Origin: an uncultured Saprospiraceae bacterium
GTDB taxonomy: Bacteria > Bacteroidota > Bacteroidia > Chitinophagales > Saprospiraceae
Assembly (NCBI GenBank): GCA_938015595.1
Contig: CALLPI010000004.1
Span: 248,001 to 312,000 of the forward strand
Direction of reading: 5' to 3'
Length of the DNA: 64,000 nt
Under the pieces are notes generated by a model that worked only from the letters and a program-made list of their open reading frames with translations, searched no databases and was not told the DNA's origin. The position numbers and the translations under genes are program-made. Position 1 is the stretch's first letter. The number at the start of each line of letters is the position of its first letter. This document shows positions 18,693 through 27,254 of the stretch, in pieces.

Positions 18693-19829
18693 ATGGAGCT
18701 ATCGAACGACATGTCGGTACTGAAGGATTTGGTCATGTCCTTGCTTGCGAAGGTGGAGGCATTGGAATCCGAGAACGCCGCCCTATGGGCGGAGAATGTC
18801 AGCCTGCGTTCGCGCCTGAAGTTGAACGGCAAGAACAGTCACAAGCCGCCGTCGTCAGATGGTTTGTCCAAGAAACCGGGCCTTCCCCAAGAGCCGCCCA
18901 AAAAGAGCGGTGGCCAGTTGGGGCACAAAGGCAAGACGCTCGAGATGGTGGACAAGGCGGACCACGTTGTAGTGCACCATGCCACATCCTGCCCCTGCTG
19001 CCCGAAGGTTTTTTCCACTGCCGACGTGGTTGAAGTGGTTCAAAAGCGCCAGGTGTTCGATACTCCCACACCCAGCATGGAGGTGACGGAGCACCAGTTG
19101 GGTGTGGTGGCCTGTTGTGGCAGGCTGCACCGAGGTAGTTTTCCGCCCGAGGTGGGTCAGCCAGTGCAGTACGGTTCCCGGATTAAGGCACTGAGCGTCC
19201 TGTTGAACAACGACTACAAACTGCCGCTGGAGAAAATCGAGCAACTATTCGCTGCTCAAGGATTTTCAGGGCCGGGCCGCGCACGACTGCCGGGAGCCTT
19301 ACTTCGGCTTCAAGCAGTGCCAACATGCCCTGTGCAGCGCCCACCTGCTGCGCGAACTGACCAACCTGATGGAAAATGGCTCCAAATGGGCAATCCAGAT
19401 GCACCGGTTCCTGCTCGATCTTTATCGTGACAGCCCAAAAGCGACCGCCACCGTGGCCGACAAGCAAAGTTGGGAGCGAGAGTTCCGGCATATCTGCCAG
19501 TGGGCCGAACGGGAAGAACCGCCGCCCAAACAGGGCAAGAGAGGCAAGCCCAAGCACTCAAAAGGCCGAAACCTGCTCAACCGCCTGCTCGAACACCAGA
19601 GGACGGCTGGCTTGCCTTTGCCTTTGTCGAAGGTGTCCCGTTTTCCAACAATCAGGCCGAGCTGAAAACCAAGCAGAAGGTGGCCACCAACTTCCAGACC
19701 TTCAAAGGTGCGCAGCACTATGCGCGCATCCAATCCTTCATCTCAACCTTTCGCAAACATTCAATGAACATTTTCCAGAACCTGATTCATGCTTTTGATA
19801 GAAATCCTATCATCTTTCAGGCTGGCTAA
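18693..19829 (+). pseudogene. IS66-family transposase (TnpC), disrupted
   Basis: The first frame from ATG 18693 encodes the IS66 N-terminus: a coiled coil, then SHKPPSSDGLSKKP, a zinc-ribbon region with CPCC, and LLNNDYKLPLEKIEQLF. At about 19257 the sequence jumps, one frame over, to DFQGRAAHDCREPYF. The usual segment carrying the first catalytic Asp (DETG) is missing, which I estimate at about 90 codons from memory of the family. The middle frame continues through ALCSAHLLREL to LLEHQ. Near 19598 two extra bases (CA) shift it back to the first frame, giving EDGWLAFAFVEGVPFSNNQAE and the DUF772-like end. No companion tnpA/tnpB and no terminal inverted repeats were found. The element is inactive. 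Confidence 0.85.
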
Positions 19830-20451
19830 GTTTTTGCCGATTTGTTTTAGCGATTCAAAGATATTGGGGTTTTTAGCAAGCGTACCGGACTGAAAAACAA
19901 GGGTTTTAAGTTCGTTTTTTTATTATAAAACTCTTTTTTTAATTTTTAAAAAACTGATTATCAGCGATATGAGCTTGTTAAAAAAATATAAGATCATGCC
20001 CTGACGCGGTCATTCAGCATGCGGTTAGGGGTCTGGCAAAACAATCGTAAATGTCTTATTTTCAGTTATTAATGCAAGTCAGCTTATTGTTTTGCCTTGC
20101 AAAGGCCTTTAAGAAGTTATATCTTCCTCAATGAGATATGTTAGGTCGGCTTTCTTTGCTGGATGGAGATCAACGAGTATAGACCAGGGTCAAGTAGGAG
20201 AATCAGAACTTGCCCAACAGGCCAGATGATATGAGGGAGCCTCGTGTTAGTAAGGTAATTGGTGGGCTTGATGACTTCATGTGTTCTTTGCTGCTCTTAC
20301 TAGAGACTGGTGTGAAAATAGCCCTTCCCCTTTCCTTTTTCTTTATGGAAAAATCTGCATAAGTACAGTGGGTTTGCATGAGATGACCCCGAAGCCTGTG
20401 GCACTTTTATCATAGAGGCACATTTTTTTGAAATTTTTTTTGGCCTCTGTA
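19830..20451. other. Long AT-rich non-coding stretch
   Basis: There are about 620 bases without a supported gene between the IS66 remnant and the promoter at 20452. The first part (to about 20000) is A/T-rich with long T- and A-runs. It holds one perfect 11-bp inverted repeat, GGCAAAACAAT (20035-20045) and ATTGTTTTGCC (20086-20096). A 42-codon open frame from 20231 looks random. Confidence 0.5.
20035..20096. repeat. Perfect 11-bp inverted repeat, 40-base spacer
   Basis: GGCAAAACAAT at 20035-20045 and ATTGTTTTGCC at 20086-20096 are exact inverse copies. The spacer is AT-rich and has no visible gene. It may be the edge of a small decayed element or a structured RNA. Confidence 0.4.
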
Positions 20452-20483
20452 ATTGTATTTTTTACACAAAGCGCGTATATTTG
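20452..20483 (+). promoter_or_regulatory. Promoter (ATTG-N20-TATATTTG) of a small RNA candidate
   Basis: ATTG at 20452-20455 and TATATTTG at 20476-20483, spaced by 20 bases, match the Bacteroidota promoter with one change in the -33 element. No open frame follows before the strong terminator at 20598-20633. Confidence 0.6.
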
Positions 20484-20489
20484 CAGTGT

Positions 20490-20633
20490 GAATTTTGCGA
20501 GAGCGCAAAAAAGTAGAACCAACCGTTCGGTTTTTCTGATTTACAAGACAATTGCCTGAAAAGGCTAAAAATAATTTGGTTTTATTTGGTTAGGGCTGAG
20601 GTAGTACTCATCGGAGTGCTGCCTCTTTTTTTT
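20490..20633 (+). ncRNA. Stand-alone small RNA candidate, about 144 nt
   Basis: The start is inferred as about seven bases after the -7 box, and the end is the last T of a strong terminator. The transcript would contain a 5' hairpin TTTTGCG-AGAG-CGCAAAA, a second small stem around AACC-GTTC-GGTT, an A/U-rich single-stranded middle, and the terminator hairpin. It has no credible open reading frame. The SPOR-domain gene downstream has its own -7 element at 20646, so this does not look like a plain leader. I could not assign it to 6S RNA, tmRNA or another known class; 6S would normally be longer. Confidence 0.5.
20598..20633 (+). terminator. Strong rho-independent terminator
   Basis: GAGGTAGTACTC (20598-20609), loop ATCG, GAGTGCTGCCTC (20614-20625) form a 12-bp stem with two G-U pairs, followed directly by eight T residues (20626-20633). 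It lies upstream of, and pointing toward, the SPOR-domain gene. Confidence 0.9.
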
Positions 20634-20645
20634 GTCAAGTATTCG

Positions 20646-20653
20646 TATCTTTG
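20646..20653 (+). promoter_or_regulatory. -7 element TATCTTTG of the SPOR-rodA-tgt unit
   Basis: TATCTTTG at 20646-20653 matches the Bacteroidota -7 box exactly. A properly spaced TTTG is not present upstream, where the terminator lies. The predicted start leaves a short leader before the ATG at 20662 or 20674. Confidence 0.45.
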
Positions 20654-20673
20654 TTCTTCAAATGCAAATTGTC

Positions 20674-21078
20674 ATGGCAAAATGGTTCCTATTCGTCTGC
20701 TGTGCACTTGGGGTGTGGGGCAGTACCCAAGCTCAGGGCAAACTCTACATCAAGGAAGATCCTCTCATCACTCAGATGATGGACAGATACGTACAGGCGA
20801 ACAAATCCAGAAAGTTTGTGGACGGCTGGCGGGTGCAAATCATGGCTACCCCTGATCGTCAGAATATGGATCGCCAATTGCAGATCTTCCAATACCGCTA
20901 TCCTAAGCTCTTTGCTGACTGGGTGCACCACAACCCGTACTACAAGATTCGGGTAGGTGCATTTGCCACCCGCTTAGAGGCGCTGCGGTTGCTGTACTTG
21001 CTCAAGCCGGACTACCCGGGCGCTTATCTGCTGGCCGATAAGGAGGTGAAACCCTCTGAATTACTGGGCAACTACTAA
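20674..21078 (+). CDS. SPOR-domain secreted protein
   Basis: This is a 134-residue protein with a signal peptide (cleavage near AQG) and a C-terminal SPOR domain: GWRVQIMATPDRQNM, FQYRYPKLFADW, and YKIRVGAFATRLEALRLLY. SPOR domains bind denuded peptidoglycan at division sites. The start at 20674 gives a compact signal peptide; an ATG at 20662 in the same frame would add four residues. It is followed after nine bases by rodA, which supports a cell-wall role. Confidence 0.85.
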   Translation: MAKWFLFVCCALGVWGSTQAQGKLYIKEDPLITQMMDRYVQANKSRKFVDGWRVQIMATPDRQNMDRQLQIFQYRYPKLFADWVHHNPYYKIRVGAFATRLEALRLLYLLKPDYPGAYLLADKEVKPSELLGNY

Positions 21079-21087
21079 TACTAGCAC

Positions 21088-22491
21088 ATGGCAGGCGCTA
21101 CGCATTACAGTTGGCGAAACATTGATTGGGTCACTTTCTCTATTTTCTTGGGTTTGCTGGCTATTGGGTGGCTCATGGTGTATGCTGTCAATTACAAAGA
21201 GTTAGAAGCCGGGGTTAATTTTTTTAGTTCTACGGCTGGCAAGCAGACGATCTGGCTTTTCATTGCTACTCTGTGCTTTGCCTGTGTCATGGTGATTGAC
21301 TGGAGGTTTTGGCAAACCTTTAGCCTGCTCATTTACATAGCCTCGCTATTGCTTTTGGCAGGCGTGCTGGTTTTTGGCAGCAATATTAAGGGGGGCACGT
21401 CCTGGTACTCCTTTGGCGGATTCACTTTTCAGCCTTCGGAAATCGCTAAGTTTGGTACCTGTTTGGCTTTAGCGGCGTATTTGAGCCAGTACAGCACCAA
21501 TCTTCGGTTTCGGCAAAGCCAGTTGATTACCTTCGGCATAATTGGAGCACCTATGGGGCTGATTATGTTGCAGCCCGATGCCGGCTCTACTCTTACCTTC
21601 CTTTCGTTTTTCATTGTACTGTACCGTGCCGGGCTATCGCCCGCATACTATATCGTGGGGTTCTTCCTGGTGGGGGTGTTGCTGTTCAGCCTATTGTTCA
21701 ATCCGATCTACATTCCTATAGCCATAGCGCTGTATACACTGTATGTGCTAGTGCAAAACTTTCGGGAGCCAGGGCATTGGCGCTGGGTATTGTATGGGGC
21801 AGTTGGCGGTACGGTACTTGCGCTGGTTTTCAAGCAGCTTTGGGTAGCCCTCGCACTGAGCCTGGGGGCGTTTGGCGCAGCCAGTTTCCTGCATTTGGCC
21901 AAGTACAATACTCGCCTGGCTGGCATGCTCATCCTGGTGTTGACTATGGGTAGCGGCCTGGCTTTTTCTACTGATTATGCTTTCAACAAAATACTAAAAC
22001 CTCATCAGCAAGACCGCATCAATGTGTGGCTACACCCAGAGCGCTGCAATGAGCGCGGCTCGCTCTACAACCTGATGCAGAGTAAGATGGCTATTAGTTC
22101 GGGCGGTTTTCAGGGCAAGGGTTTCCTGGAGGGCACCATGACCAAAATGAACTATGTACCGGAGCAAAGCACCGATTTTATCTTTTGCACTATCGGTGAG
22201 GAGCAGGGTTTTGTGGGCAGCGCTACGGTTATCGGGCTTTTTCTGGCACTGCTGCTGCGCATTTTGACCTTGGCCGAACGACAGCGCTCGCTGTTTAGCC
22301 GGTACTATGCTTATGGCGTTGCGGGCTTGCTGTTTATTCACTTCTTCGTCAATATTGGCATGACTATGGGCCTGCTGCCCATCATTGGCATTCCTTTGCC
22401 ACTCATTAGCAAGGGCGGCTCAGCGCTGCTGGGATTCACTCTGCTGATTGCCTTATTGCTCAAGTTAGACTCCAATCGCTACAGTCTTTAA
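21088..22491 (+). CDS. rodA: Rod-shape-determining peptidoglycan glycosyltransferase RodA (SEDS family)
   Basis: This is a 467-residue SEDS protein that polymerises lipid II for lateral wall growth with its partner PBP2. It has about ten transmembrane helices. Family marks are GGTSWYSFGGFTFQPSEIAKFG, the catalytic Asp in MLQPDAGSTL, and the C-terminal GMTMGLLPIIGIPLPLISKGG. It is somewhat longer than the E. coli protein, with a hydrophobic insertion in the middle (about residues 185-285). mreBCD and pbp2 are not in the window. The gene stands between the SPOR protein and tgt. Confidence 0.92.
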   Translation: MAGATHYSWRNIDWVTFSIFLGLLAIGWLMVYAVNYKELEAGVNFFSSTAGKQTIWLFIATLCFACVMVIDWRFWQTFSLLIYIASLLLLAGVLVFGSNIKGGTSWYSFGGFTFQPSEIAKFGTCLALAAYLSQYSTNLRFRQSQLITFGIIGAPMGLIMLQPDAGSTLTFLSFFIVLYRAGLSPAYYIVGFFLVGVLLFSLLFNPIYIPIAIALYTLYVLVQNFREPGHWRWVLYGAVGGTVLALVFKQLWVALALSLGAFGAASFLHLAKYNTRLAGMLILVLTMGSGLAFSTDYAFNKILKPHQQDRINVWLHPERCNERGSLYNLMQSKMAISSGGFQGKGFLEGTMTKMNYVPEQSTDFIFCTIGEEQGFVGSATVIGLFLALLLRILTLAERQRSLFSRYYAYGVAGLLFIHFFVNIGMTMGLLPIIGIPLPLISKGGSALLGFTLLIALLLKLDSNRYSL

Positions 22492-22505
22492 AAACGCCTT
22501 CTGTT

Positions 22506-23639
22506 TTGTTTACTTTCCAACTGCAATACACCGATGCACACTCCAAGGCCAGGACAGGGCTGATACGCACGGCGCATGGAGTCATTGCCACCCCTATTTT
22601 TATGCCGGTGGGCACGGTAGGCACAGTAAAAGCTGTGCATCAACACGAACTACGCGACACCATCCACGCGCAGATCATCCTGGGCAACACCTACCACCTG
22701 TTTTTGCGCCCAGGGCTGGAGGTGCTGCGCGAAGCCGGAGGCCTTCATCGCTTCATTGGCTGGGAGCGCCCTATGCTCACTGATAGCGGCGGCTACCAGG
22801 TGTATAGCCTGAGTGGTACGCGCAAGATTGCCGAACAGGGCGTAACCTTCACCTCCCATATTGACGGCTCTAAGCACGTATTCACCCCAGAAAACGTGAT
22901 GGATGTGCAGCGCGTTATCGGCGCCGATATCATCATGGCCTTTGACGAATGCCCTCCTTACCCTTGCGACTACGCCTACGCCCGCCGCTCTATGGACATG
23001 ACGCACCGCTGGCTTCAAAGGTGCATTGAGCGCTTCAAGGCCACCAAAGGGCTATATGGCTATGAGCAGACGCTCTTCCCCATTGTACAGGGCAGTACCT
23101 ACGAAGACCTGCGCAAGGCTTCTGCCGAAACGGTAGCAGCAGCCGACATGCCCGGCAATGCCATTGGCGGCCTCAGCGTAGGCGAGCCAGAGGACGAACT
23201 CTACCGCTTCACTGAATTGGTGTGCGATATCTTACCCCAGGACAAGCCCCGTTACCTAATGGGGGTAGGTACGCCAGTGAACATCCTGGAGGCCATAGCC
23301 CTGGGCGTGGACATGTTTGACTGCGTACTGCCCACCCGCAACGCCCGCCACGGCATGTTGTACACCACCGAGGGGGTTATCAACATCAAAAACGAAAAAT
23401 GGAAAAACGATCACAGCCCCATTGACGAGCATAGCACCAGCCCAACGAGCCGTGCGCATTCCAAAGCATACCTGCGGCATCTAATTTACAACCAGGAAAT
23501 ACTGGGTGCACAGATTGCTTCCCTGCATAACCTCTGTTTTTTTCTTTGGCTAGTGGGCGAGGCCCGTAAACAGATTGAAGCTGGGCAATATCTGACCTGG
23601 AAAAATCAAATGGTAGCTAAGCTTAGCCAACGCCTGTAA
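22506..23639 (+). CDS. tgt: Queuine tRNA-ribosyltransferase Tgt, without the zinc Cys cluster
   Basis: This is a 377-residue enzyme that exchanges guanine-34 for preQ1 in tRNAs with GUN anticodons. The start is TTG at 22506: the N-terminal FTFQLQYTDAHSKARTG fits the family, and the first ATG would remove it. Asp in LTDSGGYQVYSL and the nucleophile Asp in GVDMFDCVLPTRNARHG are both present. The region that carries CxCxxC in most bacterial Tgt reads DEHSTSPTSRAHSKAYLRHL, with no cysteines. I recall the same loss in other Bacteroidota. queA, the next enzyme of the pathway, is at 51690-52940. The gene follows rodA by 14 bases. Confidence 0.92.
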   Translation: MFTFQLQYTDAHSKARTGLIRTAHGVIATPIFMPVGTVGTVKAVHQHELRDTIHAQIILGNTYHLFLRPGLEVLREAGGLHRFIGWERPMLTDSGGYQVYSLSGTRKIAEQGVTFTSHIDGSKHVFTPENVMDVQRVIGADIIMAFDECPPYPCDYAYARRSMDMTHRWLQRCIERFKATKGLYGYEQTLFPIVQGSTYEDLRKASAETVAAADMPGNAIGGLSVGEPEDELYRFTELVCDILPQDKPRYLMGVGTPVNILEAIALGVDMFDCVLPTRNARHGMLYTTEGVINIKNEKWKNDHSPIDEHSTSPTSRAHSKAYLRHLIYNQEILGAQIASLHNLCFFLWLVGEARKQIEAGQYLTWKNQMVAKLSQRL

Positions 23640-23645
23640 GTGTGG

Positions 23646-24446
23646 CTAATATCGCGCATTGCCTTTGAGGCGTTGGCTGAACAGCCATTTGAGCAAGTCA
23701 GGCTCGGCAAAGGCTGGCGTCCAACTGTCGTGATTCACATTGGCATACTCCGTGTAGCGCACTCGGCCTCCGGCAGCCCGTATGGCTTGTACCATTTTGC
23801 GAGACAAAGCTACTGGTACTACTGCATCGGCATCGCCGTGAAACACCCACAAGGCCGTATGGCGCGCATATAGCGGCACTGCCAGGGCATTGCCGCCGCC
23901 GCAAATGGGTATAGCTGCTGCAAAGCGATGCGGCTGGCGTGCCAGCAATTCAAATGTACCCATACCACCCATAGACAAACCGGCTACATACAGGCGTCGA
24001 GCATCCACTCGCTCTTGCTGCACCAGAGCATCCAGCCACTCCAGAAGCAGGGCCATAGGCGCTCCTGGGGTCTCCCAAAGCGGGAAGTCCCAGTGTTGGC
24101 GCTGTGGCTCCCGTACTACGCTGGCCCAATACTGGTCTTTGGGGCACTGCGGAAAAACCACAATGGCAGGATATTTGGCGCGCACGTCGGGGCGAATAAA
24201 TAGACTAGCGCCATGCGTGAGTTGCAGGGCATTGTCGCGGCCACGCTCGCCAGCCCCGTGTAAGAACAGCAGCAGGGGGTAGCGCTTGCCAGAGGCATAG
24301 TTTTTCGGCAGTAGAATGCGATAAGGTAGCGTGTCGCCGGTAGCCCCTACAAAATGACGGTACTGATATAAGGATAGGTCTTGAGCTGCTGACCAAGGCA
24401 AGCTTGCGGACCACAGCGTCAATAAAAGCAAGATAAAGCGCAGCAT
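23646..24446 (-). CDS. Secreted esterase / alpha-beta hydrolase (phospholipase/carboxylesterase type)
   Basis: This is a 266-residue protein with a signal peptide (cleavage after SAAQ). The fold marks are LLLFLHGAGERGRDN for the oxyanion hole, GLSMGGMGTFELL for the nucleophile Ser, HGDADAVVP for the acid, and NHDSW for the His. This matches the LpqC/feruloyl-esterase-like group (COG4099), which acts on ester bonds of polysaccharides or lipids outside the cell. It ends seven bases from the convergent tgt stop and is divergent from the histidine operon. Confidence 0.85.
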   Translation of the reverse strand: MLRFILLLLTLWSASLPWSAAQDLSLYQYRHFVGATGDTLPYRILLPKNYASGKRYPLLLFLHGAGERGRDNALQLTHGASLFIRPDVRAKYPAIVVFPQCPKDQYWASVVREPQRQHWDFPLWETPGAPMALLLEWLDALVQQERVDARRLYVAGLSMGGMGTFELLARQPHRFAAAIPICGGGNALAVPLYARHTALWVFHGDADAVVPVALSRKMVQAIRAAGGRVRYTEYANVNHDSWTPAFAEPDLLKWLFSQRLKGNARY

Positions 24447-24620
24447 AAGGTGTGATGTTTGGATGGCTATGAATCAAAATCAAGAACAATAATAGCGGGT
24501 TCAAATGTAAAATACACTCAATAAAATCTTGCCCCCGACGGCCGCCAATGACTGTGGCAGTAAACCACCAGGCACGGATTGCTGTTGGTAAACGTTCGTA
24601 GCAAGGTGCTTGAGGCAAAA

Positions 24621-24628
24621 TACCTTTG
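24621..24628 (+). promoter_or_regulatory. Possible -7 element (TACCTTTG) of the his operon
   Basis: TACCTTTG at 24621-24628 fits TAnnTTTG and would place the transcription start about 30 bases before the hisD ATG. No TTTG is found at the right distance upstream, and no His-rich leader peptide or attenuator hairpin is visible. Confidence 0.35.
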
Positions 24629-24666
24629 GCTCGTGCTGCACTTGCATCAAACCCAAACGCAAGCCG

Positions 24667-25947
24667 ATGAAAAAAATCATACTGCCGCCGCCACATGCCT
24701 GGCCAGAGCTGGCGCAAAGACCCACAAAAGAGCCGGCTCAACTCGAGGCACTGGTCAAGGAGGTATTCAACGCCGTAGCTGAGCAGAGCGATGCTGCCGT
24801 GAAGGATTATACTGCTCGGTTTGACTGTACGGTGCTGAACGATCTGGCGATACCAGCCGGCGCCATCCAGGCTGCTGCGCGGCAAATCTCTCCTACCTTG
24901 CAAGAGGCTATGGCCGTAGCCGCGCACAACATAGAGGTATTTCATACTATGCAGCGCGAAGTTCCCTGTGTAATTGAAACCAGCCCAGGTGTGCGCTGCT
25001 GGCGCGAGAGCCGCCCTCTGGAGTGTGTAGGTATTTACATCCCGGGTGGTTCGGCGCCGCTTTTTTCAACAGTACTGATGCTGGGTATTCCGGCACGGCT
25101 GGCTGGCTGCCGGCAGATCGTGCTGTGCACGCCGCCCAATACCGAAGGCAAGGTGCATCCGGCCATCTTGTACGCCGCTAGCATTACCGGTGTCACCGCT
25201 GTATTTAGAGTGGGAGGCATCCAGGCCATTGCTGCCATGAGCATCGGTACGTCGAGTATTCCCAAAGTGGACAAAATCTTTGGCCCTGGCAACCAGTACG
25301 TCACAGCAGCCAAACAATACGCCCAGCGCCTGGGGACGGCCATTGACATGCCGGCTGGCCCCAGCGAGGTGCTTATCATTGCCGACCACACCGCCCGACC
25401 AGACTTTGTGGCAGCTGACTTGCTCTCACAGGCCGAACACGGCCCTGATAGCCAGGTTGTACTACTCTCGCCCGACGAAGCCCTGGTACAGCACACCTTG
25501 CTGGAAATAGACCGCCAACTGCAAACTCTTCCCCGGCAAGACATTGCCCGGCAGGCTCTGGCGCACAGTCGTGCCATTGTATTGCCCGATATGGAGGCCT
25601 GTATGGCCTTCAGCAACTTGTATGCACCCGAGCACCTGATCATTGCTGCTGAGCAAGCTGCCAGGTATGCGCCCCTGGTGCAGCACGCCGGCTCGGTATT
25701 CCTGGGGCATTACAGTTGCGAAAGCGCCGGAGATTATGCCTCTGGCACCAATCACACCCTACCTACCAACGGCTTTGCCCGGCAATACAGCGGCGTATCG
25801 CTGGATAGTTTTGTCAAAAAAATCACTTTCCAGGAAATCAGCCGCGAAGGCATTCAACGTATCGGGCCAGCCATACAAGCCATGGCCAAAGCTGAAGCCC
25901 TGGAAGCCCATCGTAGGGCCGTGGCAGTACGCCTGGCAGATGCTTAA
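24667..25947 (+). CDS. hisD: Histidinol dehydrogenase
   Basis: This is a 426-residue zinc enzyme that oxidises histidinol to histidine in two NAD-dependent steps. The ATG at 24667 is chosen; the frame runs back to 24610 but without family similarity. Marks: GIYIPGGSAPLFSTVLM, GPGNQYVTAAKQ, the zinc ligands Gln and His in LLSQAEHGPDSQ, the catalytic Glu-His in YAPEHL, a ligand Asp in ESAGDYASG, and the C-terminal His in EAHRRAVAVR. It is the first gene of the operon. hisG, which normally precedes it, is absent. Confidence 0.95.
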   Translation: MKKIILPPPHAWPELAQRPTKEPAQLEALVKEVFNAVAEQSDAAVKDYTARFDCTVLNDLAIPAGAIQAAARQISPTLQEAMAVAAHNIEVFHTMQREVPCVIETSPGVRCWRESRPLECVGIYIPGGSAPLFSTVLMLGIPARLAGCRQIVLCTPPNTEGKVHPAILYAASITGVTAVFRVGGIQAIAAMSIGTSSIPKVDKIFGPGNQYVTAAKQYAQRLGTAIDMPAGPSEVLIIADHTARPDFVAADLLSQAEHGPDSQVVLLSPDEALVQHTLLEIDRQLQTLPRQDIARQALAHSRAIVLPDMEACMAFSNLYAPEHLIIAAEQAARYAPLVQHAGSVFLGHYSCESAGDYASGTNHTLPTNGFARQYSGVSLDSFVKKITFQEISREGIQRIGPAIQAMAKAEALEAHRRAVAVRLADA

Positions 25948-25965
25948 CTTTGCTTGATCGAATCT

Positions 25966-26544
25966 ATGATTGCCATTGTAAAATACAATGCCGGCAACAT
26001 CCGCTCCGTGGAAAATGCCCTGCAACGGCTAGGGCAGGATTGCCTCATAACCGATATACCGGAGCAAATTTTGCGCGCCGACAAAGTCATCTTTCCAGGA
26101 GTGGGCGAAGCTGGCTCCGCCATGGCTCACCTACGCGAAAGAGGGTTGGATCAACTCATCTGCACGCTGGCTCAACCCGTGTTGGGTATATGCTTGGGCT
26201 TACAGCTTCTGTGCCGCCACTCCGAAGAGTCCAACACGCCCTGCCTCGGTATTTTTGATGCACAAGTACGCCGGTTTCCACCACTGGACAAAGTGCCCCA
26301 TGTGGGCTGGGACAACTTCAGCCACTGCAGTGGGCCGCTTTTTATGGGGGTTCATCCTTCGGAGGATGTGTACTACGTGCACAGCTACTATGCCGACTTG
26401 TGCCCGCATACCGTTGCCGTGTGCGATTATATTTTACCTTTCAGCGCGGCGCTGCAACGAGACAACTTTTTTGGCGTGCAATTTCACCCTGAAAAATCAG
26501 CCGATACCGGCGAGAAAATACTGCAAAACTTCCTGGCTTTATGA
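25966..26544 (+). CDS. hisH: Imidazole glycerol phosphate synthase glutaminase subunit
   Basis: This is a 192-residue class I glutamine amidotransferase that feeds ammonia to HisF. The ATG at 25966 gives MIAIVKYNAGNIRSV, the usual N-terminus; a TTG at 25954 is less likely. The nucleophile Cys is in GICLGLQLL and the His-Glu pair in QFHPEKS. Its stop overlaps the hisA start (ATGA at 26541-26544), indicating translational coupling. Confidence 0.95.
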   Translation: MIAIVKYNAGNIRSVENALQRLGQDCLITDIPEQILRADKVIFPGVGEAGSAMAHLRERGLDQLICTLAQPVLGICLGLQLLCRHSEESNTPCLGIFDAQVRRFPPLDKVPHVGWDNFSHCSGPLFMGVHPSEDVYYVHSYYADLCPHTVAVCDYILPFSAALQRDNFFGVQFHPEKSADTGEKILQNFLAL

Positions 26545-27254
26545 GAATCATTCCAGCCATTGACCTCATCGGCGGCAAATGCGTGCGTCTTACCCAGGGC
26601 AATTACCAAACCGAAATTGTGTATAACGAGCATCCTTTGGAGGTGGCGCGCGCTTTCGAAGACGCCGGCCTGCAATATCTTCACTTGGTGGACTTGGACG
26701 GCGCCAAGTCGGGGAGGGTAGTTCACTATAACATCCTCGAACAACTGGCCTCTAAAACCAGCCTGCACATTGACTTTGGCGGCGGCTTGCGCTCCGATGA
26801 AGACCTGCGCATCGCTTTTGAGAGCGGCGCCCAGCAAGTCAATATCGGTAGCATAGCCGCTCAGCAGCCGACGACATTCCTGGCATGGCTAACCCGGTAC
26901 GGCCCCGAACGCATCATCTTGAGCGCTGATGCTCAAGAGCACAAGATTGCCACTAATGGCTGGACACAGGGCACTTCGCATAAAGTAGTGGATTTCATTC
27001 ATGACTACGCTGCCCGTGGGGTGGTTTACGTAGCCTGCACTGATGTATCGAAAGACGGCACCCTTGAAGGTCCTGCCTTGGAACTGTATCGGGATATACT
27101 GGCCAAAACCCGCGTTAAACTTATTGCCTCCGGCGGCATTGCCTGCCTTAACCACCTCGAGCAACTGCGCGATGCCGGCTGCGAGGGCGCCATCATTGGC
27201 AAAGCCATCTACGAAGGCCGTATCACCCTCAAAGACTTGGCCAGGCTATGCTGA
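26541..27254 (+). CDS. hisA: ProFAR isomerase HisA
   Basis: This is a 237-residue TIM barrel that converts ProFAR to PRFAR. The catalytic Asp are in [12 protein letters not shown] near the N-terminus and in [15 protein letters not shown]. The phosphate-binding loops are FGGGLRS and ASGGIACLN. It overlaps hisH by four bases and hisF by seven bases. Confidence 0.95.
   Translation: MRIIPAIDLIGGKCVRLTQGNYQTEIVYNEHPLEVARAFEDAGLQYLHLVDLDGAKSGRVVHYNILEQLASKTSLHIDFGGGLRSDEDLRIAFESGAQQVNIGSIAAQQPTTFLAWLTRYGPERIILSADAQEHKIATNGWTQGTSHKVVDFIHDYAARGVVYVACTDVSKDGTLEGPALELYRDILAKTRVKLIASGGIACLNHLEQLRDAGCEGAIIGKAIYEGRITLKDLARLC

Noticed and set aside
18660-19890. Similar TTTTTAGCgAGC / TTTTTAGCaAGC sequences on both sides of the IS66 remnant as element ends
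   Set aside because: They are direct, not inverted, copies, imperfect, and not placed at a clear boundary; too weak to call as terminal repeats.
20231-20359. 42-codon open frame from ATG 20231
   Set aside because: No promoter or conserved-looking pattern; its Leu and Phe runs come from T-rich sequence.
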